Assembly (NCBI GenBank): GCA_903856725.1
Contig: CAIOCT010000033.1
Location: forward strand, 1-41,614
Direction of reading: 5' to 3'
Source of the DNA: an uncultured Verrucomicrobiota bacterium
GTDB lineage: Bacteria; Verrucomicrobiota; Verrucomicrobiia; Opitutales; Opitutaceae
Length of the DNA: 41,614 bases
Positions 8,637 through 16,267 of the stretch are shown here, piece after piece; the stretch's first letter is position 1, and each line of letters begins with the position of its first letter. A program made the translations under genes and the position numbers. Below the pieces are notes generated by a model, which saw nothing but the letters and a program-made list of their open reading frames with translations, was not told the origin of the DNA and searched no databases.

Positions 8637-9277
8637 GTCAGGGAGGCCGGCCCGCGCAACGCGGCGCTGAGCGCATGCAATTTTGCGGGGCTCTTGATGC
8701 CGGGAGCTTGCTCAACCCCGCTATTAACATCGACCCACGTCGTTCCGGTGGCAGTAACCGCCGCTAAAATATTGGTCGGGCCCAGCCCGCCCGAAAGGAT
8801 CCAGTGCTTGTTCGGATGCGCTTCCCGGTAGGCTTTAAACTGCGACCAATCACCGGCCTCACCCGTCCCGCCCATTTTATCCGGATGGTAAGTATCGAGT
8901 AAAATGGTCCCGGCGATGGCGAGCAACTCAGGGGAGATAGCCATGGCGCCCGGCAACCGCGGCGCGAGCCAAAGCCGTGCGGCGCCTACGGTATCCGCCC
9001 AGGCCTGTAGAACCGCGCGGGGCGTTTGTGCTGGACAGTGAATTTGGAAATGATCGAAGCCGAGTTCTCGCAGTCGCACTAAATCTGCCAGCGCTGGCTC
9101 GACCGAGACCGCGACTTTCTTACGCAACGGCAAACGTTCGCGCATTGCTTCATAGTGCGCAAAGGACACGTAACGGGGCGATGCTGGGTAAAAAATAAAA
9201 CCTAAATAATCGGCGCCACTGGCATCGGCTGCCTCAGCATCAACCAGCGAAGTAAGGCCACAGACTTTTAATCTCAT
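8633..9277 (-). CDS. trpF: Phosphoribosylanthranilate isomerase
   Basis: Catalyses the Amadori rearrangement of phosphoribosylanthranilate to CdRP in tryptophan synthesis. The 214-residue TIM barrel has the catalytic general-base Cys in [10 protein letters not shown] at the start, [12 protein letters not shown], the catalytic Asp in [15 protein letters not shown], and the phosphate-binding [12 protein letters not shown] and [15 protein letters not shown]. The start is ATG at 9275-9277; another ATG four codons earlier (9287-9289) is possible. It is the last gene of the hemC-hemD-degT-trpF run. No other trp gene is in the window, so the pathway genes are scattered or lie elsewhere. Confidence 0.95.
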   Translation of the reverse strand: MRLKVCGLTSLVDAEAADASGADYLGFIFYPASPRYVSFAHYEAMRERLPLRKKVAVSVEPALADLVRLRELGFDHFQIHCPAQTPRAVLQAWADTVGAARLWLAPRLPGAMAISPELLAIAGTILLDTYHPDKMGGTGEAGDWSQFKAYREAHPNKHWILSGGLGPTNILAAVTATGTTWVDVNSGVEQAPGIKSPAKLHALSAALRGPASLT

Positions 9278-9361
9278 GCCATTAATCATGATAGGGCAGA
9301 GGCAAAAATAACCGCGAATAACAGGAGGGCAATATTTCCGTCCTCAGCGAAAATGATCGGC

Positions 9362-10456
9362 TCAAAAAGCATTGAGGGAAGAAATCACGTGATCGACTTG
9401 AGCATCAGTGAGCTCGGGAAACATCGGGAGACTCACGCACTGCGCACTCGCGTGCTCGGCCACCGGGAGGCGGCCCGGTTGATAGCCCAGCTCCGCATAG
9501 CAGGGCTGCAAATGCATTGGGCCAGGATAAATAATCTCGGTTCCCACCCCACATTTCTCGAGATGCGTCCGCACGGCATCCCGTTGGGGATGCAGCAAGG
9601 TAAATTGATGCCAGACCGACTCGCCGTAAGCCGGCACGACGGGCAATTGCACGTCGGATCGCTTGATGCCGCTCAAATAACGAGCCGCGATTGCTCGGCG
9701 CCGGGCAGTCCAAGCAGCGAGGTGCTTTAATTTAATATTCAAAATCGCACCCTGAAAACCATCCATGCGAAAATTAAAGCCAACGGCCGTATGCGTATAT
9801 CGTTTAGGTGAACCATGCACACGGAGCAATTGGGCGCGATCCATCACGGCTGCATGCCGCGAAACAAAAGCCCCACCTTCGCCGCACGCGCCCAGATTTT
9901 TGGTCGGATAAAAACTGAATGTGCCGCAATCACCTATTCCCCCAACAGGGGCACCTTTATACTGAGCCCCGACAGCCTGCGCACAGTCCTCCACGACGAA
10001 TAAATTATGCTGACGGGCGATCGTCATGATTTCATCCATGCGCGCGGGCTGACCGAAGATATGCACGACCACGATCCCTTTCGTTTTTGGCGTGATTGCC
10101 TGGGCGATCGCGGCGGGACTGATGCACCACGTATCGGGCTCAATATCGACAAAGACCGGCTTAGCCCCGACGTAGCTGATGCCCCAGCAACTTGAAGCAA
10201 AAGTAAACGGGGTAGTAATTATTTCGTCACCCGGTCCAAACCCTCCACAAAGCGAGGCAATATGCAGAGGCGACGTCCCGCTATTCATACCCAGCGTTCG
10301 CGCATAGCCGAAGGTACCACTAAAAGCTTTTTCAAAATTCTCCACATCAGCGCCCAAACAGAAACGAGTCGCATCATAAGTCGCCGCTAAAGCCGCAAGC
10401 ACCTCCGTGCGGAGAGCTTGATGTTGCGGTTGCAGGTTGAGAAAAGGAACTTGCAT
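9362..10456 (-). CDS. DegT/DnrJ/EryC1/StrS-family sugar aminotransferase
   Basis: PLP-dependent transaminase of the family that makes amino sugars of surface polysaccharides or antibiotics by aminating a keto sugar nucleotide. The 364 residues begin VPFLNLQPQH, a typical family N-terminus. Motifs: GMNSGTSPLHIASL (phosphate grip), FTFASS, VEDCAQAVGAQYKG (PLP-ring Asp158) and SFYPTKNLGACGEGG with the Schiff-base Lys186. The ATG at 10454-10456 is preferred over an upstream GTG (10471) because a GGAG Shine-Dalgarno sits 9 bases upstream. Sugar substrate is not readable. The gene is sandwiched between hemD and trpF, and no other nucleotide-sugar gene is in that operon. Confidence 0.93.
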   Translation of the reverse strand: MQVPFLNLQPQHQALRTEVLAALAATYDATRFCLGADVENFEKAFSGTFGYARTLGMNSGTSPLHIASLCGGFGPGDEIITTPFTFASSCWGISYVGAKPVFVDIEPDTWCISPAAIAQAITPKTKGIVVVHIFGQPARMDEIMTIARQHNLFVVEDCAQAVGAQYKGAPVGGIGDCGTFSFYPTKNLGACGEGGAFVSRHAAVMDRAQLLRVHGSPKRYTHTAVGFNFRMDGFQGAILNIKLKHLAAWTARRRAIAARYLSGIKRSDVQLPVVPAYGESVWHQFTLLHPQRDAVRTHLEKCGVGTEIIYPGPMHLQPCYAELGYQPGRLPVAEHASAQCVSLPMFPELTDAQVDHVISSLNAF

Positions 10457-10495
10457 GCGGTGATTCTCCACCGAGGAGCGGGCTCAGGGCAAAAC

Positions 10496-11293
10496 TTATC
10501 CGCGACCCAACTTGGCCCCTAAACTCGCCACTAAGGCCTTCAGACTAGGCGTGGCGGCTTCAAAATCGACCGGCAACCCCAGTTGTTTCATGGCCGCCGT
10601 TGTCGTGGCGCCAATGCTACCGGCTAACGGACGCTGAGCTTTGGGCCCCAATTTGAGGGACGCGGCTTGCTCAAAAAACGACTGCGCGGCGGAGGGACTT
10701 GCGAACAGAATAGCGTCAGCCCCCAATCGTCGAAATTCGGCTGCGACCGGATCGGCTGCGAGATCAGTTTCCTCGTTTTTATAAACCACCAGTCGATCTA
10801 CAATGGTGCGAGCCTCGTGCAACTTATCGATGAGCACCTCACGATTTCGATCGCCAGTAACCACAAGCACTTTGGCGCTATCCATGGCTTCCCGTTCAAT
10901 CAAAGCCTTGGCTAATTCTTCCGCGCTCGCCTGCTTCGGCTGTAGATCGACGCGCAAATGTAACGCCTGAATCGCGGCAGCCGTGGCCTGCCCCACCGCC
11001 GCAATGCGCACTAAGCCGAGCGCCCTAATATCTTCGTGCACGCGAATAAATTCCTCAAAGAAATATTTTACGCCGTGAGCACTCGTGAAGATGAGCCACT
11101 CGTAGCTGCCAAACTCGCCGAGCACTTCCGCGAGCGTCTCAAGGTTAACCTGCTTAGTGACCTGAATCAGCGGCAATTCGAGCACGGTAGCGCCAAGCGC
11201 CGCGAGCCGCTGCTGCCACTCGGCACCAGCGTCGCGCGGACGCGTAATAACAATGCGGCGGTTCGCCAGGGAAATAGCTAAGGAATCAGACAT
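10496..11293 (-). CDS. hemD: Uroporphyrinogen-III synthase
   Basis: Closes hydroxymethylbilane into uroporphyrinogen III, inverting ring D, in haem, sirohaem and B12 synthesis. The family is poorly conserved; the call rests on the 265-residue length, the two-lobe layout, and motifs including RRIVITRPRDAGAEWQ at the start, YEWLIFTSAHGVKYF, VAAVGQATAAAI in similar form (IAAVGQATAAAIQAL), and DAILFASPSAAQSFFEQ plus GSIGATTTAAMKQLG in the second lobe. Position confirms it: it overlaps the end of hemC by eight bases, so the two are translationally coupled. Confidence 0.9.
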   Translation of the reverse strand: MSDSLAISLANRRIVITRPRDAGAEWQQRLAALGATVLELPLIQVTKQVNLETLAEVLGEFGSYEWLIFTSAHGVKYFFEEFIRVHEDIRALGLVRIAAVGQATAAAIQALHLRVDLQPKQASAEELAKALIEREAMDSAKVLVVTGDRNREVLIDKLHEARTIVDRLVVYKNEETDLAADPVAAEFRRLGADAILFASPSAAQSFFEQAASLKLGPKAQRPLAGSIGATTTAAMKQLGLPVDFEAATPSLKALVASLGAKLGRG

Positions 11294-12140
11294 GGAAATT
11301 TAATTCAGCCAGTAAACGGGCGGCCGCCGCAGTGGGCTCGGCAAAATCAGTAGCGCGTAGCACCAACGTGCGCGGCCCGGTTTTTTCATGATAAAAATAA
11401 AGTGTTTCGCCGACGACGTGTGCAGCAAAAGCCATCTGACAACCGCCACCAATCGCCGCCTGCAAGGCCCGTTCCAGAGTAACTGTCCGCGCCGTCGCTG
11501 AATCCAGCGCAGCCGCAAAACGGCACACCTCTTCCGTTCGACACTGAATCGCGATCGCCCCCTGCCCCACGGCCGGCACGCTTTCGCTTAAGGCCAAGGG
11601 ACGAAACGTTACCCCAGGCCAATCTTTAATTCCCAGTCGTCCCATCCCCGCCGCTGCTAAAATGGTCGCATCCGCCGCCCCGCTAGCAATTTTCTTGAGC
11701 CGCGTATCAACGTTGCCACGAATCTCGGTGAATGTCGCCGCTGGATAAAGTAATTTGATCTGTTGCTGCCGGCGCGGGCTGCTGGTGGCGATGGTGGCGG
11801 GGGTAGTAACCCCAGCGCGCAGAATCAGCACATCCCGTACGTCGACCCGAGGCATATAGCCGGCTACGGCCAACCCAGCGACCATTTCGCCCGGCAAATC
11901 TTTGCAGCTATGCACCGCGACGTGAGCCTCCCCGCGGAGCAGGGCCTGCTCAAGTTCGGCGGTGAACAACCCCTTGCCGCCTTGCTTGACCAAAGACCAC
12001 TCCGCTTGCCGATCCCCCGTCGTGACAATTTTCAACAACTCACACTCTGCGCCAGGGATCATCTCGCGCAAACGCGCTGCGACCATTTCAGTCTGCGTAA
12101 GCGCCAAGGGGCTTTTGCGTGTGGCGAGAATAATTTTCAT
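11286..12140 (-). CDS. hemC: Hydroxymethylbilane synthase (porphobilinogen deaminase)
   Basis: Polymerises four porphobilinogens into hydroxymethylbilane on a dipyrromethane cofactor. The 284 residues start MKIILATRKSPLALTQ. Seen: GGKGLFTAELEQALL, the catalytic Asp81 in HSCKDLP, TSSPRRQQQI, the substrate-binding arginines in EIRGNVDTRLKK, LSESVPAVGQGAIAIQ, and Cys234 in GGGCQMAFAAH, which carries the cofactor. It is a little shorter than the usual 300-315, mostly in domain 3. It is first in the hem operon; tRNA-Val lies 82 bases upstream on the same strand. Confidence 0.96.
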   Translation of the reverse strand: MKIILATRKSPLALTQTEMVAARLREMIPGAECELLKIVTTGDRQAEWSLVKQGGKGLFTAELEQALLRGEAHVAVHSCKDLPGEMVAGLAVAGYMPRVDVRDVLILRAGVTTPATIATSSPRRQQQIKLLYPAATFTEIRGNVDTRLKKIASGAADATILAAAGMGRLGIKDWPGVTFRPLALSESVPAVGQGAIAIQCRTEEVCRFAAALDSATARTVTLERALQAAIGGGCQMAFAAHVVGETLYFYHEKTGPRTLVLRATDFAEPTAAAARLLAELNFHV

Positions 12141-12222
12141 GAAATGAGCAAGGGCGCGACCAGAGCTGGCCTACTTTCGCATAGGCTGGGTAAGTGCTGG
12201 TCTCGCTACCGCGGAAATAAAT

Positions 12223-12299
12223 TGGTGGACGATGAGGGACTCGAACCCCCGACACCCTCGGTGTAAGCGAGGTGCTCTAACCAACTGAGCTAATCGTCC
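12223..12299 (-). tRNA. tRNA-Val (anticodon UAC)
   Basis: Read on the minus strand from 12299: acceptor GGACGAT pairs with ATCGTCC; D arm GCTC..GAGC; anticodon stem CCTCG/CGAGG with loop CTTACAC, giving anticodon UAC (valine, GUA/GUG); variable loop GTGTC; T arm GGGGG/CCCTC with loop TTCGAGT; discriminator A; and an encoded CCA (12225-12223). All stems close with at most one G-U pair. It lies between asd and hemC. Confidence 0.97.
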
Positions 12300-12372
12300 A
12301 GCAGTTTTCCAAGAAACGGAAATATTTTGCAGCCGGCAAGGGATAATTAACGCCCTTTGGCTACAGTCTAAC

Positions 12373-13401
12373 TCAAACCCGCAGGGGCAGGCCCAATTCG
12401 ATCATTTTTTCAACGGTCTGGATCGCGTTAAGTGCAGCCCCTTTCCAGAGATTGTCGCCGCTGACCCAGAGGGCGAGACCATTGTCGAGAGCCGTATCCA
12501 AGCGAATCCGCCCCACCCCGCACTGTTCTTGGCGACTGAAAGCTAACGGCGTAGGATATGCATTGGTAACTGGTTCATCAATTAATTTGGCTCCGGCGAA
12601 GGCCGCGATTGCTTGGCGAGCGGCCGCCACCGATACTGGACGCAAGAATTCAGCGTTAATGGCCACCGAATGCGCTCGGACAACCGGCACGCGCACACAC
12701 GTGGCCGAGACTTTAAGGTCGGGTAGACCAAGAATCTTACGACTCTCGGCGCGCATCTTACTCTCCTCCCCAGTATATCCGTCCGCACCGAACGAATCGA
12801 TGTGGGGAATGAGATTCTGGAAAATCTGATAGGGATAAACCGTGCGGGGCAGCGGTTGCTGCGCGGTGTAAGCTTGGACTTGTGCCTCGAGTTCCGCGAC
12901 GGCGTCAGCGCCAGTGCCGGAAACCGATTGATAGGTGGAAAAAAACACCCGCTTTAAACCGAAAGCTTGATGTAAGGGATAGAGCCCCATGAGCGCGATG
13001 GCCGTTGAACAATTCGGACTGGCGATAATGCCGTGATGGTTCCGCAGAGCTTCTGCGTTAATTTCTGGCACCACGAGCGGAACTTGCGGATCCATCCGAT
13101 AGGCCGAGCTTTTATCAATAACCAGGCACCCACGGCTGACCGCTTCGGGGGCCAATTTTTTAGTAACCGCGGTACCCGCTGCAAAAAAAGAAAAATCGAG
13201 ATCCGCAAAAGCCGCGGGCGTTGCTTCCTGCACGGCAATCTTTTTTTGACCAAACATAATGTGGCGACCCACGGAACGAGCGGAAGCCAAGGGCCTGAGC
13301 TCCGCAAGCGGCAGCGCATGGGCCTGCAACAAAGCAATCAATTCTTGACCGACGGCTCCAGTGGCGCCGACGATACCAACTCGATAAGATTTAGTGCTCA
13401 C
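12373..13401 (-). CDS. asd: Aspartate-semialdehyde dehydrogenase
   Basis: NADPH-dependent reduction of aspartyl phosphate to the semialdehyde, the branch to lysine/diaminopimelate, threonine and methionine. With the GTG start (13399-13401) the product is 342 residues and begins MSTKSYRVGIVGATGAVGQE, a proper family start with the GATGAVG dinucleotide loop. The catalytic Cys131 is in SPNCSTAIALMGLYPL; the conserved FSTYQSVSGTG and, near the C-terminus, the His in VRAHSVAINAEF are present. A longer in-frame opening (to 13455) would overlap the divergent gene and add a non-family N-terminus, so it is rejected. The start codon is one base from the divergent L,D-transpeptidase start. Confidence 0.95.
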   Translation of the reverse strand: MSTKSYRVGIVGATGAVGQELIALLQAHALPLAELRPLASARSVGRHIMFGQKKIAVQEATPAAFADLDFSFFAAGTAVTKKLAPEAVSRGCLVIDKSSAYRMDPQVPLVVPEINAEALRNHHGIIASPNCSTAIALMGLYPLHQAFGLKRVFFSTYQSVSGTGADAVAELEAQVQAYTAQQPLPRTVYPYQIFQNLIPHIDSFGADGYTGEESKMRAESRKILGLPDLKVSATCVRVPVVRAHSVAINAEFLRPVSVAAARQAIAAFAGAKLIDEPVTNAYPTPLAFSRQEQCGVGRIRLDTALDNGLALWVSGDNLWKGAALNAIQTVEKMIELGLPLRV

Positions 13402-13402
13402 A

Positions 13403-13939
13403 ATGAATAAGATTTTGCAAAGGATGAAAGAAAGGTGTGCGGCCTTGGTAATCAAGCCGACAGCGCGAGTTATGACAGTTTCTATTGCACAGCAACTGCT
13501 TGGATTTTATCGCGACGACGCCTTAGTTCAATCATATGTCATCTCGACCTCCTTGCTTCCGCCTTCCAACCGCAAAGATTCACGAGGAACACCCCGAGGG
13601 CTTCATGAAGTAGCGGAGCGTATTGGTGCCGGGGCGCTCCCCGGCACGGTGTTCAAAGGCCGTGTTAATCTCGGCCATCACTTTAATGAACTCGGCTGCG
13701 AGGAAAATACTAAGAACCTCATTACCTCACGCATTCTTTGGCTCCGCGGCCGTGAACCCGGGCTCAACGCGGGCGGGGACGTTGATACTTACGAACGTTA
13801 TATTTATATGCACGGCACTAATCATGAAGAAAGATTAGGCACCCCCTTTAGCGGTGGTTGCATCGAGATGCGCAACCTTGAGATCATCGCCCTGTTTGAA
13901 GAAATTCGCGCCGGCGATTTAATTTGGATTGAAGACTGA
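13403..13939 (+). CDS. L,D-transpeptidase (YkuD-family) lacking an obvious signal peptide
   Basis: YkuD-fold enzyme family that links peptidoglycan stems by 3-3 bonds or attaches lipoproteins, through a catalytic cysteine. The family core is clear in 178 residues: MTVSIAQQLLGFYRDD strand, VISTSLLPPS, RGTPRGLHEV, MHGTNHEERLGTPFSGG and GCIEM with the catalytic Cys and upstream His. The usual Arg after GC[IV] is replaced by Glu (GCIEM), and the motif before Cys is SGG instead of SHG. No hydrophobic signal sequence is visible even though the enzyme should work in the periplasm. The ATG at 13403 is used; alternatives are GTG 13394, ATG 13424 and ATG 13472. Confidence 0.85.
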   Translation: MNKILQRMKERCAALVIKPTARVMTVSIAQQLLGFYRDDALVQSYVISTSLLPPSNRKDSRGTPRGLHEVAERIGAGALPGTVFKGRVNLGHHFNELGCEENTKNLITSRILWLRGREPGLNAGGDVDTYERYIYMHGTNHEERLGTPFSGGCIEMRNLEIIALFEEIRAGDLIWIED

Positions 13940-13954
13940 CCTCACCCACCGCTG

Positions 13955-16192
13955 TTAAGCATTTTTCCCAAAGAGCAGGCGAAGTGAATTAATACAGACA
14001 ATCAGCGTGCTGCCTTCGTGGGCGGCCACGCCCACGGCCAAGGGGATCGTCCCGAAGGCGGTAGCCAGCACCATGATAATTACCACGCCGAGCGAGATCG
14101 TCAGATTCTGCCGAATGATCGTCTTCGCTCGGCGACTGAGCCGGTGGGCCGCCAGAAAGTTCTCAATGCGATCGTGCATCAAAATAACTTCAGCTTGCTC
14201 CAGGGCCGCATCGCTCCCCCGTGCCCCCATAGCGACGGAAACGTAGGCCGCCGCGAGACTTGGGGCGTCATTTACCCCATCACCGACCATGGCCACTTTA
14301 CGCCCTTGCTGCCGGAACGCTTCGACCGCTTCTACTTTGTTTTCTGGGGAGAGTCCCGCGCGCACTTCCCCCACACCCAGTTCATGGGCTACCGATTCCG
14401 CCGCATGACGGCGATCACCGGTGAGCATCACCGTATGAATTCCCATTTTTTTCAACGTGGCTAACACAGCCTTGGATTCAACGCGAATTTGATCCCGCAA
14501 CAGCACCCGGCCGAGCATGTCTTTTCCCACCACCCAAACTTCGGATAGTTCGGCGGCAGCTGGCGGTAATTTCTCGGCCCAACCAGCTAAGGGCCCCGCA
14601 TCGAGTAACTCGCGACGGCCGAGCAGGGCTTGCGTCTCGCCAAATTTACCACGCACCCCTTGCCCAATAATATTTTGAAAATCCTGTAGTTCTAACGCCC
14701 GCACCCCGCGCGCCTTGGCATCGCGGACAATGGCGCGAGCCAACGGATGCTCCGAATTAGCCTCTAAGGCATAAGCTAATTCCATAACTTCTGTTTCGCG
14801 CCCCGGCGGAAAGCTTTCATAGCCAACCACGGCCAATTCACCCGTGGTCAAGGTGCCCGTTTTATCGAGAGCCACGACGTCGATATCGGCCAATTTCTCA
14901 ATGGCCGCGCCGCCACGGAAAAGCACCCCATGACGAGCACCCCACGCAATCGCGGCAAGAATCGCAGAGGGAATAGACAGAACCAGGGCGCACGGACTCG
15001 CCACAACCATTAAAGTCATTGCACGGTAAAAAGCCGAGCGCGTCTCTGACGTATTCGTGAAAGCCGGCAAATCAAGCCACCCCCACCAAATTAAGAACAT
15101 CAGGGTCGAGCCCCCGATCACCGCATAGGTATAACCTGTTCCAAATTTATCGGTGAAGCGCTCGCTTGGGGCTTTCAATTTTTGCGCCGTTTGTATCAAT
15201 CGAATAATCCGCTGCAGGGTGCTCTCCGCGGGCAAACGGACCACCTCGTATTCGACCGCGCCCCAGAGATTAAGGGTTCCACTAAAAACCTGATCACCCT
15301 TATTCTTCTCCACCGGGTTGGCTTCGCCCGTCAGGGCCGATTCATCACTGGCACTGCGCCCTTTTAAAATAAGCCCGTCAGCTGCGAAGGCCTCTCCTGG
15401 CCGGACGCGCACTCGGTCGTGCAGCTGGAGTTGCTCCACCGACACGATTTTTTCCGTCCCGTCCGCAGCAATTAAAGTCGCCTGCTTAGGTGAAGTTTTA
15501 AGCAACGCACTCACCTCGCGCTGGGTACGATCAAGGGCGTATTCTTCCATGGCACCCGAGGCAGAAAATAAAAATAACAACATCACCGCTTCACCCCAAG
15601 CGCCGATCAACGTCGCTCCGAGCGCGACCGCGAGCATGAGAAAATGGATATCAATTTCTCGTTTCTGCAGATTCTTCCAGGTATCACCCGCCGCGTCCCA
15701 CCCCCCGGCGATCAACCCGACCAAGAAAAATGCGCGCGATAGCCCACTCAACTCTGGCCAGAAATAGTGCACGCTAAAACCAGCGATACCGGCGATTCCG
15801 CAAATTGCCGCTAAGACTGCAATCGTACGCCATTCTTGATCAGCAGGCGATGGATCGGCCTTAATTTCTGGCCATTCCATCTCGCGCCAGAGCCACATTT
15901 TTTCGGCGGTGACGCAAGTGTCTCGCCCGAGCACAATCGTGCCGCCGTCCTGTTTCAGGGAGAACCCCCCCGGAGCGAGCGCGGCCGACTTATGCGCCAA
16001 CTGGGCTTCAACTCCCGCAATCGTAGCCGCGAGTTTTGCCTCTAAATCCGCCAGATCAATTTGATCAAAGGTGGCGATTGATACCTTATGGGCTTGAGCA
16101 TCAATCCGCAGAGCCCGGACCGAAGGCTGTGCCTGCAAGAAGCGGACGAGCTCATCCATCCAGTTTTTTTCTGAAGTCGCGGGCGATGCCAT
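13955..16192 (-). CDS. P1B-4-type heavy-metal exporting ATPase
   Basis: P-type ATPase that pumps a transition metal out of the cytoplasm. The subclass is decided by its membrane motifs: SPC (399-401, VVASPCALVLS) instead of CPC, and HEGST (725-729, VAAHEGSTLIV), which together mark P1B-4 pumps (Co, Zn or Fe2+ exporters such as CoaT, PfeT and CtpD in the literature). Core motifs are intact: TGE (288-290), the phosphorylated Asp443 in DKTGTLTT, and GDGVNDAPSL. From ATG 16192 the protein is 745 residues; a longer frame is rejected because it would run into the helicase gene. The N-terminus (10-60) resembles a heavy-metal-associated fold but lacks CxxC. The metal is not readable from sequence. 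No regulator gene is beside it. Confidence 0.93.
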   Translation of the reverse strand: MASPATSEKNWMDELVRFLQAQPSVRALRIDAQAHKVSIATFDQIDLADLEAKLAATIAGVEAQLAHKSAALAPGGFSLKQDGGTIVLGRDTCVTAEKMWLWREMEWPEIKADPSPADQEWRTIAVLAAICGIAGIAGFSVHYFWPELSGLSRAFFLVGLIAGGWDAAGDTWKNLQKREIDIHFLMLAVALGATLIGAWGEAVMLLFLFSASGAMEEYALDRTQREVSALLKTSPKQATLIAADGTEKIVSVEQLQLHDRVRVRPGEAFAADGLILKGRSASDESALTGEANPVEKNKGDQVFSGTLNLWGAVEYEVVRLPAESTLQRIIRLIQTAQKLKAPSERFTDKFGTGYTYAVIGGSTLMFLIWWGWLDLPAFTNTSETRSAFYRAMTLMVVASPCALVLSIPSAILAAIAWGARHGVLFRGGAAIEKLADIDVVALDKTGTLTTGELAVVGYESFPPGRETEVMELAYALEANSEHPLARAIVRDAKARGVRALELQDFQNIIGQGVRGKFGETQALLGRRELLDAGPLAGWAEKLPPAAAELSEVWVVGKDMLGRVLLRDQIRVESKAVLATLKKMGIHTVMLTGDRRHAAESVAHELGVGEVRAGLSPENKVEAVEAFRQQGRKVAMVGDGVNDAPSLAAAYVSVAMGARGSDAALEQAEVILMHDRIENFLAAHRLSRRAKTIIRQNLTISLGVVIIMVLATAFGTIPLAVGVAAHEGSTLIVCINSLRLLFGKNA

Positions 16193-16221
16193 AGTCCGCA
16201 ACGTAGGAGAATTAATCGTGA

Positions 16222-16239
16222 CCGCAAATTGATTTGCGG
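16222..16239. promoter_or_regulatory. Perfect 8-bp inverted repeat between divergent metal-ATPase and helicase genes (candidate operator)
   Basis: CCGCAAAT (16222-16229), TG, ATTTGCGG (16232-16239). It sits in a 75-base divergent spacer, about 30 bases from the start codon on either side, where an operator controlling the metal pump would be expected. It does not match the Fur box consensus. Confidence 0.5.
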
Positions 16240-16267
16240 CGCATGGATTAACCCGCTCTCTGACGCC

